From Gnetum montanum (Eukaryota > Streptophyta > Gnetopsida > Gnetales > Gnetaceae): 64,000 bases of DNA. Below the pieces are notes generated by a model. The model saw nothing but the letters and a program-made list of their open reading frames with translations. It was not told the DNA's origin and ran no database searches. The stretch's first letter is position 1. Each line of letters opens with the position of its first letter. Positions 32,401-43,960 of this stretch are shown here, one piece after another. The position numbers and the translations under genes were made by a program. Location: the NCBI GenBank assembly GCA_015680685.1, contig MNCI01005016.1, positions 1-64,000 of the forward strand, written 5' to 3'.

Positions 32401-33900
32401 GGGGACAAACTTCACGCTATTATGCTTGAGGGTTTTATTAAATTGAGTTTTGCATTTTCATAATTATCTCAATTACTCTTTATATCTACCGTACTATGTC
32501 TAAATCATTTCATTCGCTTAATAGGCATTTCTGATAATAGCGGTGTACCTTCGTTAGTGGCACTAACTCAGCATTTTGGTGAGACCCCTAATAAATTCAC
32601 CTTTATGGAAGGCATCACGAAAAATATGATCAGCCGCCTAGAGCGAATCGATCCTAAGATTAGTACGTGACTATTACACGTAGGGATTGTTGACCTCGTG
32701 AAATTGCATTATTTTGTTGCACTTAACTATCTTTTTTTTTATGTTATAGGACCTCATCTCAGATGGGATCCCAAAGAGCCCATGGAATTAGACACTACTC
32801 CTAAACTCTCACCAAAGGTGACCAAATTGCCACACAGCCTTTATGATGAAGTGCGAAAATGTGCGTTACACTTGGCCCGCTCTTTATGGGAGTGTCAAGA
32901 CGTCAACGAAGATCTTTGGAAGAGGTTGCAAAAATCAGAAAAAGAGAAGATGGTCTTGACTGGTAGGGTTGAGGACCTGGAGTCTCGAAATGAATTTCTG
33001 CAAGCTCAGAGACTAATGATGAGAATTGGTAGACATCTGTGATTAACTATGCCCATTACTAGATGGTCATCAGAAACAGTGTCCAAGCTAGTCATGAGCT
33101 TATTGAGTAACAAATGCAAATGAATCTCCTAACCCAGTAGAACCAAGACTGGAAGGATTTTAGTGCAAGGGTCCAAAAATGGGGAAAGACATAGAAAGAT
33201 CATAAGCATGTGTATAAATGAGAGAGTGCTACCTATTGCCAATATTACAAGGATTCCATGGTTGAATCGTGGTCTCTTCGGCTGTTCCTCAACGTTATCG
33301 GTGCTTTTGGGGCATATGAAAAGTTTCAGGAGCAAGTGACAGTAAGTGCCTCCCTAGAGAGAGAAATAACTCTCCCTGGCGGAGAGACCACTATCCCTTT
33401 CTTCTTCCCTAAACCACCCTGATGAACTCCTATGGAAAAGGGGAAGGTTAAGGTTGGAACTGATCTAGGAGATGGTGTTTGGTCTGAGCTTACCGAGGAT
33501 GAGATCATGCAATGCTTGTGGGTTGGTTTGGAACAAATTCCTTTTGTGGCTAATGCAGGGCCATCACAGGTAAGTTTTATAACTATTGTATTCTTATTAT
33601 GTGTAGTTTTGGTGGCAAAGTTAACATGTGTTTCATGTCAAATCGTAGGATCGACACAAAGAGGGTACTCATGAAGAGGAGCATAATGGGGATGATGGTA
33701 CTCATGAAGAGAATCTCCATGAGGAGCCTCGCGAAGATGATGAACCTCATGGTAAGAATTCCCATGGGGAAGAACCTCGCAGAGAGAATCACCACCATGA
33801 AGAGATACAACTCAATGAAGATCCTTATGAGGATGATCTTCACAAGGAAGAGATGGAGTTAGATGACACAGGTGGAAGCGGTAATAGAGACGACATGTGA
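29427..33900 (+). pseudogene. Opposite-strand multi-exon gene of element D, unknown function
   Basis: Same gene as 16685-20643. Exons: 29427-29545, about 30076-30541, 30628-30902, 31003-32052, 32183-32380, 32525-32662, 32750-33569, 33649-33900. All named junctions are GT-AG; phases 2,2,1,1,1,1,0. Exon 1 starts MAPKIK (B: MAPKTF). Exon 2 has YNTLFVARHLTIYF. Exon 3 has LGWLDKEW. Exon 4 has LTLFDSFSEEV, FTDFFGISSDGPLI and IEEWLGVKKEPKGI, then YNWDSYLAEGL. Exon 6 has FMEGITKNMISRLERIDPKI. Exon 7 has LRWDPKEPME and ARSLWECQDVNEDLWKR followed by a coiled coil. The last exon is very acidic, with HEE-rich repeats, ending TGA 33898-33900. Stops in exons 1, 2, 4 and 7 make it dead. No recognised domain; acidic tail plus coiled coil would suit a nuclear partner-binding protein, which is inference. 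Confidence 0.78.
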
Positions 33901-34014
33901 CATGGCTAGATTGGTTTTCATTTCATTGTAATGGAATGGCGTAAAGGACACTCTTTGATCTATAATCATTTTAGTTTTCATGAAGTGAAATATATATTGT
34001 TAAAAGGATTATAG

Positions 34015-34330
34015 GTTTTAGGACACTGCAGGCCATTAATAGTTTTAGGCCATTTAGGGTCGGGCCATCGTAAGCATAAAGGGTCAAGCAAATTGCTAGT
34101 TTTAAGTCGTGGCGGGCCGTAACTAGTTTAAGGCCATTTTAGGCCATTGCTAGTTTTAGGCCATTTTGGGCTAGGTAAGCATAAAGGGGTAAATCACATC
34201 TACCAATTTTAGGTCGTAGCGACCACAACTAGTTTAAGGCTGTAGCGACCACAACTAGTTTAAGGCCATTTCAGGCCATTGCTAGTTTTAGGCCATTTCG
34301 GGCCAGGTAAGCGTAAGCGTAAAGCGTAAT
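34015..34330 (-). repeat. Hairpin-type minisatellite between protease and antisense gene of D
   Basis: About nine units of CTAGTTTTAGGCCATTTCGGGCC type, each with GGCC...GGCC arms. One of the clearest tracts in the window. Confidence 0.82.
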
Positions 34331-34414
34331 AAGGACAATGCAGAAAGAGAGAGCGTAAAGTGCATAACAATAATTAACATGGACTAATGTAACATGTTAC
34401 GCCAATGTGTTTGT

Positions 34415-35293
34415 TCACTGGCTCCACAATTGTTTCTTAATTATTTTTAGTTTTGGCGACGCGTATGGACAAGGAGGTTCGTTACTTCGTTCCCCCACAC
34501 CACCATCTTCTTTCTGAAAAAGTAATTCAGCCCAGATCAAGCTACCATCAGCCACTATTTTGTTCTGTTCTAATATTGGTATAGGAGACTGATCTTTGGG
34601 GATTTTAATTTCTAAACCATATTCCATTTCTACATTATCAACGACCTGTGGGATCATCTTATCACCATGGATGATCACTTCCCCGCTTGCATAGGGAAAA
34701 TGGATCTCCTAATGGATGGGTGATGAGACTGCCCTTAGTTGAGCCAACCAGGACCTCCTTAAGATTAGATTGAAGCCAGGCATCTCCTCGACAACAATAA
34801 ACACTACGTTTGTGGGGAATTGATCCCCCACCACAAAGTTGATGTGTAGTATTCCTTTGACTTGCACTCGTGATCCATTGAATGACTTTAAACACGACGT
34901 TGTCATGGGACTGATCTAGTCGATCAAGCCTAGTTTATCCACTATATGGTATGGAATGACATTGGCAGTAGCCCCGTCATCTATGTGTACTCTCCGGATT
35001 CGGTATTGGCCAACCTGGATAGTGATGAACATAGGGACTATTGTCACTTGACCCTTCTCTGGGTCATCCTTAATGGATTCATCGTGAAACGTCAGTAGGG
35101 ATGGCTGAGGTTGTTCAGCGGCAAAGGGAAGCATGATAGAGTGGATAGCTTTTTCATCTGCTACTAGGCTTTCATCCATGGATATGGATGTTAACATGCA
35201 AACCATGGCCTCATGATGCTTTTGTGATGTCATCAGCAAGTCATAGAGGCTCAACATTTTATTTTTTTGTTTCAGAGCTAGTTTAACTTGCAT
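34415..35293 (-). pseudogene. Element D protease
   Basis: Retropepsin that matures the gag particle. The catalytic stretch near 34960-34990 reads HIDDGATANVIP: D-D-G instead of the usual D-T/S-G; B has HIDDGATTNFIP, so this is a family feature, not a single mutation. After GLID a TAG (34916-34918) interrupts; B has TAG at the same codon (44332-44334), C has Leu. Downstream: SFNGSRVQVKG, VVGDQFPTN, GFNLILRRSWLAQL, then a linker ending at 34415. Upstream linker has MLSLYDLLMTS. Confidence 0.82.
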
Positions 35294-38175
35294 AAAAGCG
35301 TTGAGGAGCTCATGTCCACGATCTGGCTATTTATCACCCTTCTCTTCTTCCATTCATCCTAGGAGGCGAATCTCTCTAGGAGGCATGGTTTCTAGTTGAG
35401 GGTTACATTTTCTTGGGCTGGGAGGAGATGGTTATGTTTGCGTAGCTTCGTCTTCTTTAGAGGGTGGGGCCAAGGATGCCGAGGTGACGGGTATAGGCTT
35501 GGGAAAACCCATCATGATTCACTCCTTGGCTACATCAGCTATCATACACCCTTCTCCTTTCTTGTTAGGTTGTGATTGGGACATTTACTTGGAGACTTGC
35601 CCTTGCGTAGCAGGAGCAACTGATGGTTTTGGCACCCTGATGACAAAGGGTGCCCTAGGCATGGGCGTGGGCTAGGCTGCAGCTTTACCGACAGTGGGCT
35701 ATCGAACAAAGTTTTGAGATGGGACTTGGAGGATAAAAGGTTATCGTTGAGCCACATTCGTCGATGTTGATGGGCTTGTCATTTGAGGTGGGCAAGGGGA
35801 CACACACAACACAAAAGGTTTCTTTGGCGATGTTTGGCCATTGCCCTCCATACCCACCACATTGATAGTGTACCATGTGTTATTTGTGTTTAACGGGTCT
35901 TGGTACACATGCATGGATTGGTTTTCTAGACGGACTAAACTACTACTATCTAAGATCAATTTACCTTCATCGATCATGCATTGAATGTCATCTTTCAATG
36001 CCCAGCAATAATCTGTGTCATGGCCACACAGCTGGTGATAGTCACAGAAATGATCCAGCTTGAAGTACTTGGGGACTGGCAGTTTGTTAGGCAGGGCTAA
36101 GGAGGGGTTCTTGAGCAGTTCGAAATGGCATCTATGGCATTTTAGAGCCTCCTCAGACACCGCCTTGTGTTGGATGTGGCCAATTCCCAGTAATTACTTT
36201 AGCAATTCTAAAGGCTTTATAGGTAGAGCTGTGTATTTTGAGCAATCTTTACGCTCAAAACTTGGCTTAGGCTGTGGAGATTCTTCAAGGGTGGGTGTTT
36301 CCTGGTCAACAATGTTTGAGCTAGTTGTGGACTCAGCAGATGCTGTAGGTACTTTTTTGTTGTTCTTCTTCTTCTTGGCCCCTTCAGCTACAACAGCTAC
36401 TGTCATTGTTGCAGCTTTGCCTTTGTCCTTACCCTTGTTGTGGGAATTTTTATAGACCACATACTCTAGGTCTTTGCTAGCCTTTGCCACGTCTTGAATG
36501 CTCTTAGTTTGAGCAAAGGCTTGGCTGAGGAAGCGGGGAGCAAGATAATACAGTTTTGACTTAATGAAGTCATTGACTGACCCCTTGAAGATAGCTAATA
36601 GATGAGCCTCCACGATGGGTTCACGAATTTCGTTCAAGGTTACGCTCCACCGTTGTATAAACTTTTGGACTGGTTCGAGCGGATCTTTTTTAACTTCCAT
36701 AAGCTGATCCAACATGACCTCTGGTTTTAGGTTGTATTTGAAACGATTCATGAACTGAGTTAGCAGATCTTCCAAGGTTGAGATGGAAGAGCGTGGAAGT
36801 GCATGATACCAGTCTAAAGCTTTACCCGTTAGGGACATAGCAAAGACATAGATGATGGTGTGTGGCCATTGTTGTAATAACAACAACTCGAACCTGAAGG
36901 TGACTAGATGGGCGTTGGGATCACCTTCCCCATTGTATTTTGTAAAATAGGGGAGTGGAATCCCAGGAGGCAACGACAAAACAAGCACTATTGGGCTAAT
37001 AGGATAGTCATGGTAAAAATCTATGACTTGTATTATGTTAGAACTGGTAGCCTTGAGGTATTTAACCTCCTTGGTAAGGGTTTGAATAAGCTAGAAGGCT
37101 TGATCCAGATTTGTGGATGGAACAGTTGGTTGTGGAATAGCAAGATGAGTCGCGCTATGTGACGGGATAGCGGCAGCAGCGTAACCTGTGAATGATGTAG
37201 TTAGGATTGTCCCTGTAGGTGGTACCACCTGCATCATCCACCACCCAGCAAGTGGTGCAAGTAGGGCTACAATGGTAGATCGTGCCATAGGGTATGTTGC
37301 TTGCATAGTTAGGGGCATAGGCATTGACCCTATAGTTTGATTCACTACCTACTAGACTTGATCCTAATGATAAGTGAGATGAGAAACCTGCATAGGCTGT
37401 GCTACAAGGGATGATGTGTTTGGAGCCCACCACGTTGTAGTGGCAGGTCCTGTCGTGTGAACAGGGATGAATGCAGCAATTGCGTGTAATTGCGATGTAG
37501 ACACTGTATTCACATATGGTGATGTAGGCGTAGGCATGTGATGAGATGGATGGCCAATTGTGACTATGGAGGAACAATATGTGAAGGAGTACCACCCAGG
37601 AGGGTAGCTAGAGAGAAGAAATGTCATTGGGATGCATGCGTCACATGGTCAGTGGTAGTCAATGATAACGGCGTAGTGACTATAAATAGTGGGTTTACAT
37701 GGGATACTGTGGAGGGAGGAGCCACGACAAAGCTAGCGTGACTACCTCCCTTGGAGTGGGGGTCTAAATCTTCCTGCCCATTGTGAGATGCTTCATTGCG
37801 GAACATCTCATCTCGCTATCCCTATGATGCCCTAGCCATTAATAGTTGGTCCAACATCCACTGTTGCTGGTCTGTTAAATGTATGAAAACATTAGGTGAA
37901 GAAACGAACTCTTTCCCGTTACAGTAGATGAACTCGTATTCACGTTTCTCTTCGAGTTCTTGTGGATACATGGGCAAATTTGCTACAAGTTTATCACAAA
38001 GGAAATTGTAATGTTCCCTGCGCTAAGCATGTCCCTTAGGCTCTTTATTTTGGAGCCTAAGGGATCAGCGTGGTCACACTAGACTAGTTGGTGGCTCGAC
38101 CATAGGAGGCGTAACTTGCAGCATCCAAGGGATTTCAAGGTTAGGAGTGTCGACAGTGGTGGTTAATGCATCCAT
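35294..38175 (-). pseudogene. gag: Element D gag
   Basis: Starts at the ATG 38175-38173 (MDALTTT), giving the conserved N-terminal block with YNFLC and FIYCNGKEFV. The N-terminal half is full of stops. The capsid core (36988-36194) is open for 264 codons: YFTKYNGEGDPNAHL, MSLTGKALDWYHALP, FMNRFKYNLKPEVMLDQL, PLEPVQKFIQRWSVTLNEI. The knuckle CDYHQLCGHDTDYC (CX2HX4HX4C, the plant gypsy form) lies near 36015-36060 and is complete. A Pro/Ser linker follows down to about 35294. Order and motifs match B and C. Confidence 0.85.
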
Positions 38176-38429
38176 TCTCTACATAGCTCGAGAGTAATGA
38201 CATCAAGGATAAAGATCACAAGGGCAAAGGCAAGCTAAGGTGAAGATGGCCTTTCTACCCTGCAGGATTCTAGAGGAATCGTCAAAGCGACCGATCTGCA
38301 CCACACGATCTCGTAAACAACCATGAAGGTATTACATTTACGTCAATCAACAATGGGTACAGATAGCTTACAAGACTACCTATGAAATGTGGATCGGAGG
38401 TTCAGGCCCTCCTTCTAGCACCAGAAAAC
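38176..38429 (-). promoter_or_regulatory. Leader and primer binding site of D
   Basis: PBS on the minus strand at 38423-38407, TGGTGCTAGAAGGAGGG, 6 nt from the LTR end at 38430. The rest is a short leader without visible features. Confidence 0.7.
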
Positions 38430-38634
38430 TGTAACGACAAAAAATGTTGGGCACTAGAAACACCGAGTGAATTTCTATGTACATAGTTCCAACCCTGGAT
38501 CCGTGCGAGAGTCATGTTCAAGAAAATGAATCTGAGGTGCCCTGAATGGTCTTGTCAATTAGACAGGGGCTTACTTAATCAATAAACTTTTATAATGGTT
38601 GGATCATGAAATGAAGATTTCAATGTGGAGATAT
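38430..38634 (-). repeat. Element D 5' LTR, inner part (before B insertion)
   Basis: 38430-38530 aligns with 5883-5985. 38532-38634 is LTR sequence missing from the left LTR. It continues after B at 56099. Confidence 0.85.
38630..38634. repeat. Target site duplication of B (left copy)
   Basis: GATAT, identical to 56094-56098. Confidence 0.85.
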
Positions 38635-40219
38635 TGAAATGCCTCACAAAATACGAGGTCATCCTAGCCTCACCAGGTCTTGTAATCCGCATAGCACTAT
38701 GGCAGTTTTCTAAGAGGAGAATGGTTTGAGTTCGAGCTTACCCATTTGGAAAATTTTCTACTTTAGGTGTCAATAGGTTCTAAGGTTCACTCCACCTAAC
38801 CACCTAAGTAGCCCTCTCAGTCGACAGCCTACTCAAAAATAACGCAAAGTTAGCAGCAACATTCTGGGTGCACAAAAAATAGTTCAGCAAGTTTTCTAAG
38901 TTGCGAAGTTGGCTACGCTCTACTACGCTGTGTAGTGTAGCACGCTTCAGGAAATGATTGCAAAACATAACACAACATCAAGTGTATAGACAACCTCATC
39001 AGTCAGCTTCGGGTCCTGCAACGATGTCCCTTTCCATCAGGAAGTGGCGAACTAAGTTTTACACTGCAGGAAACAAAGTCTAGCAAATAGGTAGAGTTTC
39101 CACGGCTAAGAATAGTTGTTATGCTACGCTATGCTACGTAGCGTAGAAAAAATGCAGTGTAGGTATTAACGCCATGCCACGCCAAACATGCTACACTGCA
39201 ATGAATAGCAGGGTATGAAGGTGGTTGCACAACATCAATGCGTCCCACTGAAACGTTGGCACATGCCCTTAAGTGCTGAGAGTGCAACGATGGCGTGGTA
39301 GGTCCATAGTTGCAACGCTCATAATGGTCATGAGCATAACGGCCACGTTGGCACGTGTGGCACGAGCAAGTCAGTGGAAATCCAGAGCACATGGCATCCA
39401 AAATATCCCTCCTGCATACCCTCAGTCCTATAAATACCTCGACAAGCAACATTCAAAGGACTTTTCACTTTTCAGCTTTTCCTTCGAACTGGAATTTTCT
39501 TTTTGAACCCTAGAGGGAAGCTTTTACTTTCTTTGGACTCTCTCTTTCTCTGGTTTTGACTTTCTCTTCGATTCCAGCTTAACTGTTCTCGAACTCGTTG
39601 GCTTCCTAGAGTTCTTTTGGGTCGGTTCTCTCTCTCTGATCTAGCAGCAACCATTGTAAAATTTCTATTCAGCATTACAAATAACATTTATTCTCGATTG
39701 ACATTCCATTCCATCTTCTCCCTTTCTTCTACCACCTTGGTAGAACCCTGCATTGTCATTCCTGAAGTCTACGTCTGAGCACCTAAGTTATCTGCTTAAC
39801 ACATGTGGGCTACCCTCGAAGCCTCTGCACTATGTCACGTTGCACAACCAACCATGTCTACTTCGGGTAAAACAAATTTGTAGCTTCTGACCAGTGCATT
39901 TTCCTAACTATGCTTTACTTGGCTTCTTAACACTATCGCATGTTGTATTATTTCCTGCTTTATCTATTTTCGAACATCATTTCATTTGTTTATCTGTTTC
40001 TCAACTTATCGCGTTGTATTTTCATTCATGTTTCAATACATACATTGCAAAAGGCTATATAGATGCCAATGTAAGTCCTTATCTGATTGACCAGACCATT
40101 CAAGATGCCCTGTATCTACACTCATTCCTAGCATGGCCCTCCCGCGGGTATGGGATTGATACTGTTGCATCCGCTAACCTCTCGGTGTTTTCCATCCATC
40201 GATGTTTTCGGTCACTACA
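38635..40219 (+). repeat. Element B 5' LTR
   Basis: TGAAATGCC...CACTACA. Aligns with 55096-56093 in two blocks (38635-39110 and 39789-40219). The middle block with TATA box and transcription start is missing from the 3' LTR. TACGCT/AGCGTA hexamers occur as runs (38930-38945, 39120-39145). Confidence 0.88.
39429..39436 (+). promoter_or_regulatory. TATA box of B LTR
   Basis: TATAAATA followed by CCTCGAC; pyrimidine-rich leader (TTCTCTCTCT) downstream. Confidence 0.65.
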
Positions 40220-40225
40220 TTTTTC

Positions 40226-40242
40226 TAGTGCTAGAAGGACGG
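40226..40242 (+). promoter_or_regulatory. Primer binding site of B
   Basis: TAGTGCTAGAAGGACGG, 6 nt after the LTR; one G-to-A and one other change from the D site. Confidence 0.7.
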
Positions 40243-40329
40243 CCTTTTGGTGCCTTTTCCACATGTCACGGTAGTTTTGTGAGCCTTCTGCATCCTGATA
40301 TGTATAAGCGTGGGCGTGACACCCCTGTG

Positions 40330-40920
40330 GTTGTTTACGCTTTATGTGGTGCAGATCGGTCACCTCAACGGTTTCTCAGGAGCCCCACAGAATACAAAAC
40401 CTCTAGTTTCTTGAAAACTAGCATGTTTATGGTAGTCCTACGTGCGTCATACACCGCATCATGCATGGTGCAAGGCAGTCACCTCGACGGTTCCCCTGGA
40501 GCCCTATGAGACATAAGGCCTACTTGTACGCTAGTTAGCTTGCCTATCTCATGGTCTTACGTGCATTCTGTACCCCACCTCCTATGGTACAAAGTGGTCG
40601 CTTCGACGATCCCTCGGGGATCCGGTGAGACCAAGAGTTTTCGCTAGCCAATTAGCTTACCCATTTTATGGTAGTTTTGCATGTGTTTCGTGCCCCGCCT
40701 CGTGTGGTACAGGGTAGTCTCTTTGACGGTCCCTTGGGGATCTTGCAAGATGTAAAACCTTTGTGGTAGCTAGCCAGCCTTCCAGTCTTATGGTAGTTTT
40801 GCACGCGCTCTGCACCCTATTGCATACTAGTGTAAATGTGACACCCATTTGTGGTTCTTTATGCCTTGTGTGGTGCCGATCGGTCACCTCGACAGTTCCT
40901 TGGGAATCTGACAAAACATA
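40330..40920 (+). repeat. Tandem repeat in the 5' leader of B
   Basis: Five degenerate copies of a core like TGGTGCAGATCGGTCACCTC followed by GACGGTTCCCTGGGGA, starting near 40350, 40467, 40585, 40704 and 40871. Spacing is close to 118 bp for the first four. Not seen in the leaders of C and D. Confidence 0.75.
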
Positions 40921-41044
40921 AAGCCTTCTTTTTTGTTGTTCCTAGATTTTCTTACTCGTCAGCATCCTATTGCATAATCACTGCATCTTTTTTGCATAAG
41001 TTTCTTCTCTTTACATAGCTATTTGCATAATTACTCGTTTGAAA

Positions 41045-43960
41045 ATGGCGTTTGCAACTACTACTACCAACGCTTTCAATGTAGAAGTTCCTTTTGATGT
41101 TGGAACTCCCATTACAGCTCAAGGCACTACTGGTGCTGAACAACCGTTGAATCCCATGCAGGAGACCCGTCGATCTCTCAGAATCCAAAATCAAGGATCT
41201 GAGAGATTAGCCCAGCAACATGATCATTATACTTTCCTTTGCGCAAAGGTGCAGGCAAACCTGCCCTTAGAATTACACGAAATTGAAGAAAAATACAGCC
41301 TTGAATTCACCTATTGTAATGGGAAGGAATTTATTCCTACCCCCAACATATCTTTACCTTTAACACAAACGTTCCAAATCCTTTTAGACCAACTAATCCA
41401 GTTGGATAGGTTTAGGAAGTAGGAAACAACATCCAACCAAGAGGATGCCTTCGAAGATGGTCAGGAGGAACTTGATTCCTAGTTGGATGAGGGAGGTCCA
41501 ATTGACCCCACTCCTATCCCATCTACTTAGTCCTTCTGGGCCAAACCAGCATCCGCTAATGCTCCCTTTGTCGTTATGCCCACTCCCCTGGAACCCACGG
41601 CCACAGTTGCCATGGAAAACCGCATCACTCGTGCGGCGTCTCACCGCTTGCTCTCGCCTGTTTCTCCTGTTCCATTCGTAGTTACTTTCCAACCATAGGC
41701 TGTTCAGCAACCAACCCCGACAAGGTAGCATGTATCAATCGCGGCTTCCCTGCCACATGTACATGCTATGCCAACTCCGCAAGCATATGCAACTCCCGCC
41801 TCATTCACGTCGGCTCCACCTACTATGGCGAGCCCCAACCCACCTACATGGTGGGCCCCATTTGCCTCTTCATCTGTGCTACAACTATCGCAACTATCTC
41901 ATTATGTACGCCCGCAAATATGCCAAGCCTTGCAAGCAGCACAACCCAACGTGGGATCTTTGTCCACGCTACCAGCAACACAAGTGGTCCATCCAGTAAC
42001 CCAGCTGACGGCTGCTACACAAACAACACCACCTGCCGGGTGGTGAACCACCCAAGCAATACCAATCGTGGGTGTTGTCCCAACAGCCCCATCGACAGGC
42101 CACATCTCCATGCTTGTCGTGCCATGTGTGGATGTTGCCTCTATAGCACCCCAACCCTCAGTGACAACGCTAGTTCTAGACCAAGTGTTTCATCTTATCC
42201 AAATCCTCAATGAAGAGATAAAATGCCTCAAGGCTACTAGGGCCGATATAGTCCAATTCATGGATTTTTATCAAGATGACCCTATCAGCCCCACAATACC
42301 TACTTTAACATTACCACTAGTTATGTCCCTCTCGCACTTCACAAAATACGATGGGGAAGGGGATCCTAATGCACATCTCATTACTTTCCAGTCTAAGTCT
42401 CTGCTACTACAGCAATGGCCGCATACAATTATCTATGTCTTCGCCATGTCCTTAGTTGTGAAAGCTCTGGATTGGTACTGTGCATTTCCATGCTTATCCA
42501 TTTCAACTTTGGAAGAGTTGTTGACCTAATTCGTAACACGCTTCAAGTACAACTTGAAGCCTGAGACCACACTAGATCAGTTGATGGTCGTAAAACAAGA
42601 CTCATTAGAGCCAATGCAAATTTTATCCAGCATTAGAGTGCAACCATTAACGAAATCTGCAAGCCTATCATGGAGGCCTACTTGTTGGCTATCTTCAAGA
42701 GCACGGTAAACGACTTCATTATGTCAAAGCTGTATTACCTCGCTCCTTGTTCTCTTAGTTAGGCTTTTGCCCAAGTCAAAAGCATACAAGACGTGGCCGA
42801 GGCGAGCAAAGACCTAGCCTATATCACATACAAAAACACCTTCGCAAAAAGAGAAAAAGGTAAGGCTCCAACAACCACAGTAGCCATTGTAGCAGCTATG
42901 GCTAAACCCAAACTGAACAACAATGGTAGCAAAAACAATAAGAAACCAACTGCACAAGTGGCTAATCTTGCTCCAAAGATGGCTCACACATTGCAACCTA
43001 CTACATCTATGCCAGAAACATCTAAGCAAGCTAAACCCAACTTTGAACGTAAGGATTGCTCACCTATAAAACCTTTAGATCTTTTGAACCAATTATTAGC
43101 AGTTAGGAACATCCAACATAAGTGAATGTCAGAGGAGGCAAACACAAGGCATCAACGTTATTGTGAGCTCCTTAGGAACCCCTCTCTAGTCTTGTCTAAT
43201 GAGCCTCCAGTTCCCAAGAGCTTCATACTAGAAAGATTTTACAATTACCACCAACTATGTGGCCACAACACGGATTATTGTCTATTGTTACAAGATGACA
43301 TCCAAAGACTAATCGACGATGGAAAACTAGTATTAGACGAAAGTAACCCAGCACGTCTGGAGAACTAGTCTATGTATGTCTACACAGACCCCCTCAACGC
43401 TAATAATGTTGGCTACGTCATTAATGTTGTCGGCATTGACAGTGATCCTAGGTTACCTAGGTTACCATTCATGGTCCGTGTGCCTCAGCGCAGTGCACCG
43501 TCACCGCCAGTGGTTGATCCAAACCTATAGCCATCATTCATTCTAAAAGTTCCGCCACGGACACCCTCCTTTGCACTTCCTGTTAGCGGGGCCACATGGC
43601 CTCACCAGCTAACATCCCTAGCTCTGTTCATCATTAGGAGGCTGACGCCTATAGCAACCCCCACCTCTTGCAGCAAAGCCAAGCAATCCCCTCACCCCAC
43701 AAGGTGAGCGGTACACTGGGCAGGTGATACGTCAAAAGAAAGTACCATCAAGAGTATCGCTAAGCCTACATCCTCACCCCTTGCATGCATACCAAAAGTG
43801 AGGGTTGACATAGCCCCACGGCCTGTGTCACCTTGTCAACAGGAATCTGAACTCAGAACCAAAATTACCTCTCCTTAGGAGATTCATCTTCTAGGGCGAG
43901 TCGAAGAGGAGAAACGCATTGAACAAGATGACGGCCGAGACCTCCTGGATGCTTTCTCCT
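41045..43960 (+). pseudogene. gag: Element B gag
   Basis: Start at 41045 (MAFATTTTNAF) after the leader. N-terminal block: RRSLRIQNQGS, YTFLCAKVQANL, CNGKEFIPTPN. Then a Pro/Thr-rich variable part with stops and frameshifts (41420-42150). The capsid core from about 42200 has LSHFTKYDGEGDPNAHL, then a TAA at LLT*FVTRF where C and D have Gln, then FKYNLKPETTLDQL. The knuckle near 43240-43285 reads YNYHQLCGHNTDYC: first Cys replaced by Tyr. The frame after it is rich in Pro and stops. Not functional. Confidence 0.85.

Noticed and set aside
29427-33900. Host gene that was merely surrounded by transposons
   Set aside because: The same gene occurs three times at the same place in three elements, always opposite to pol.
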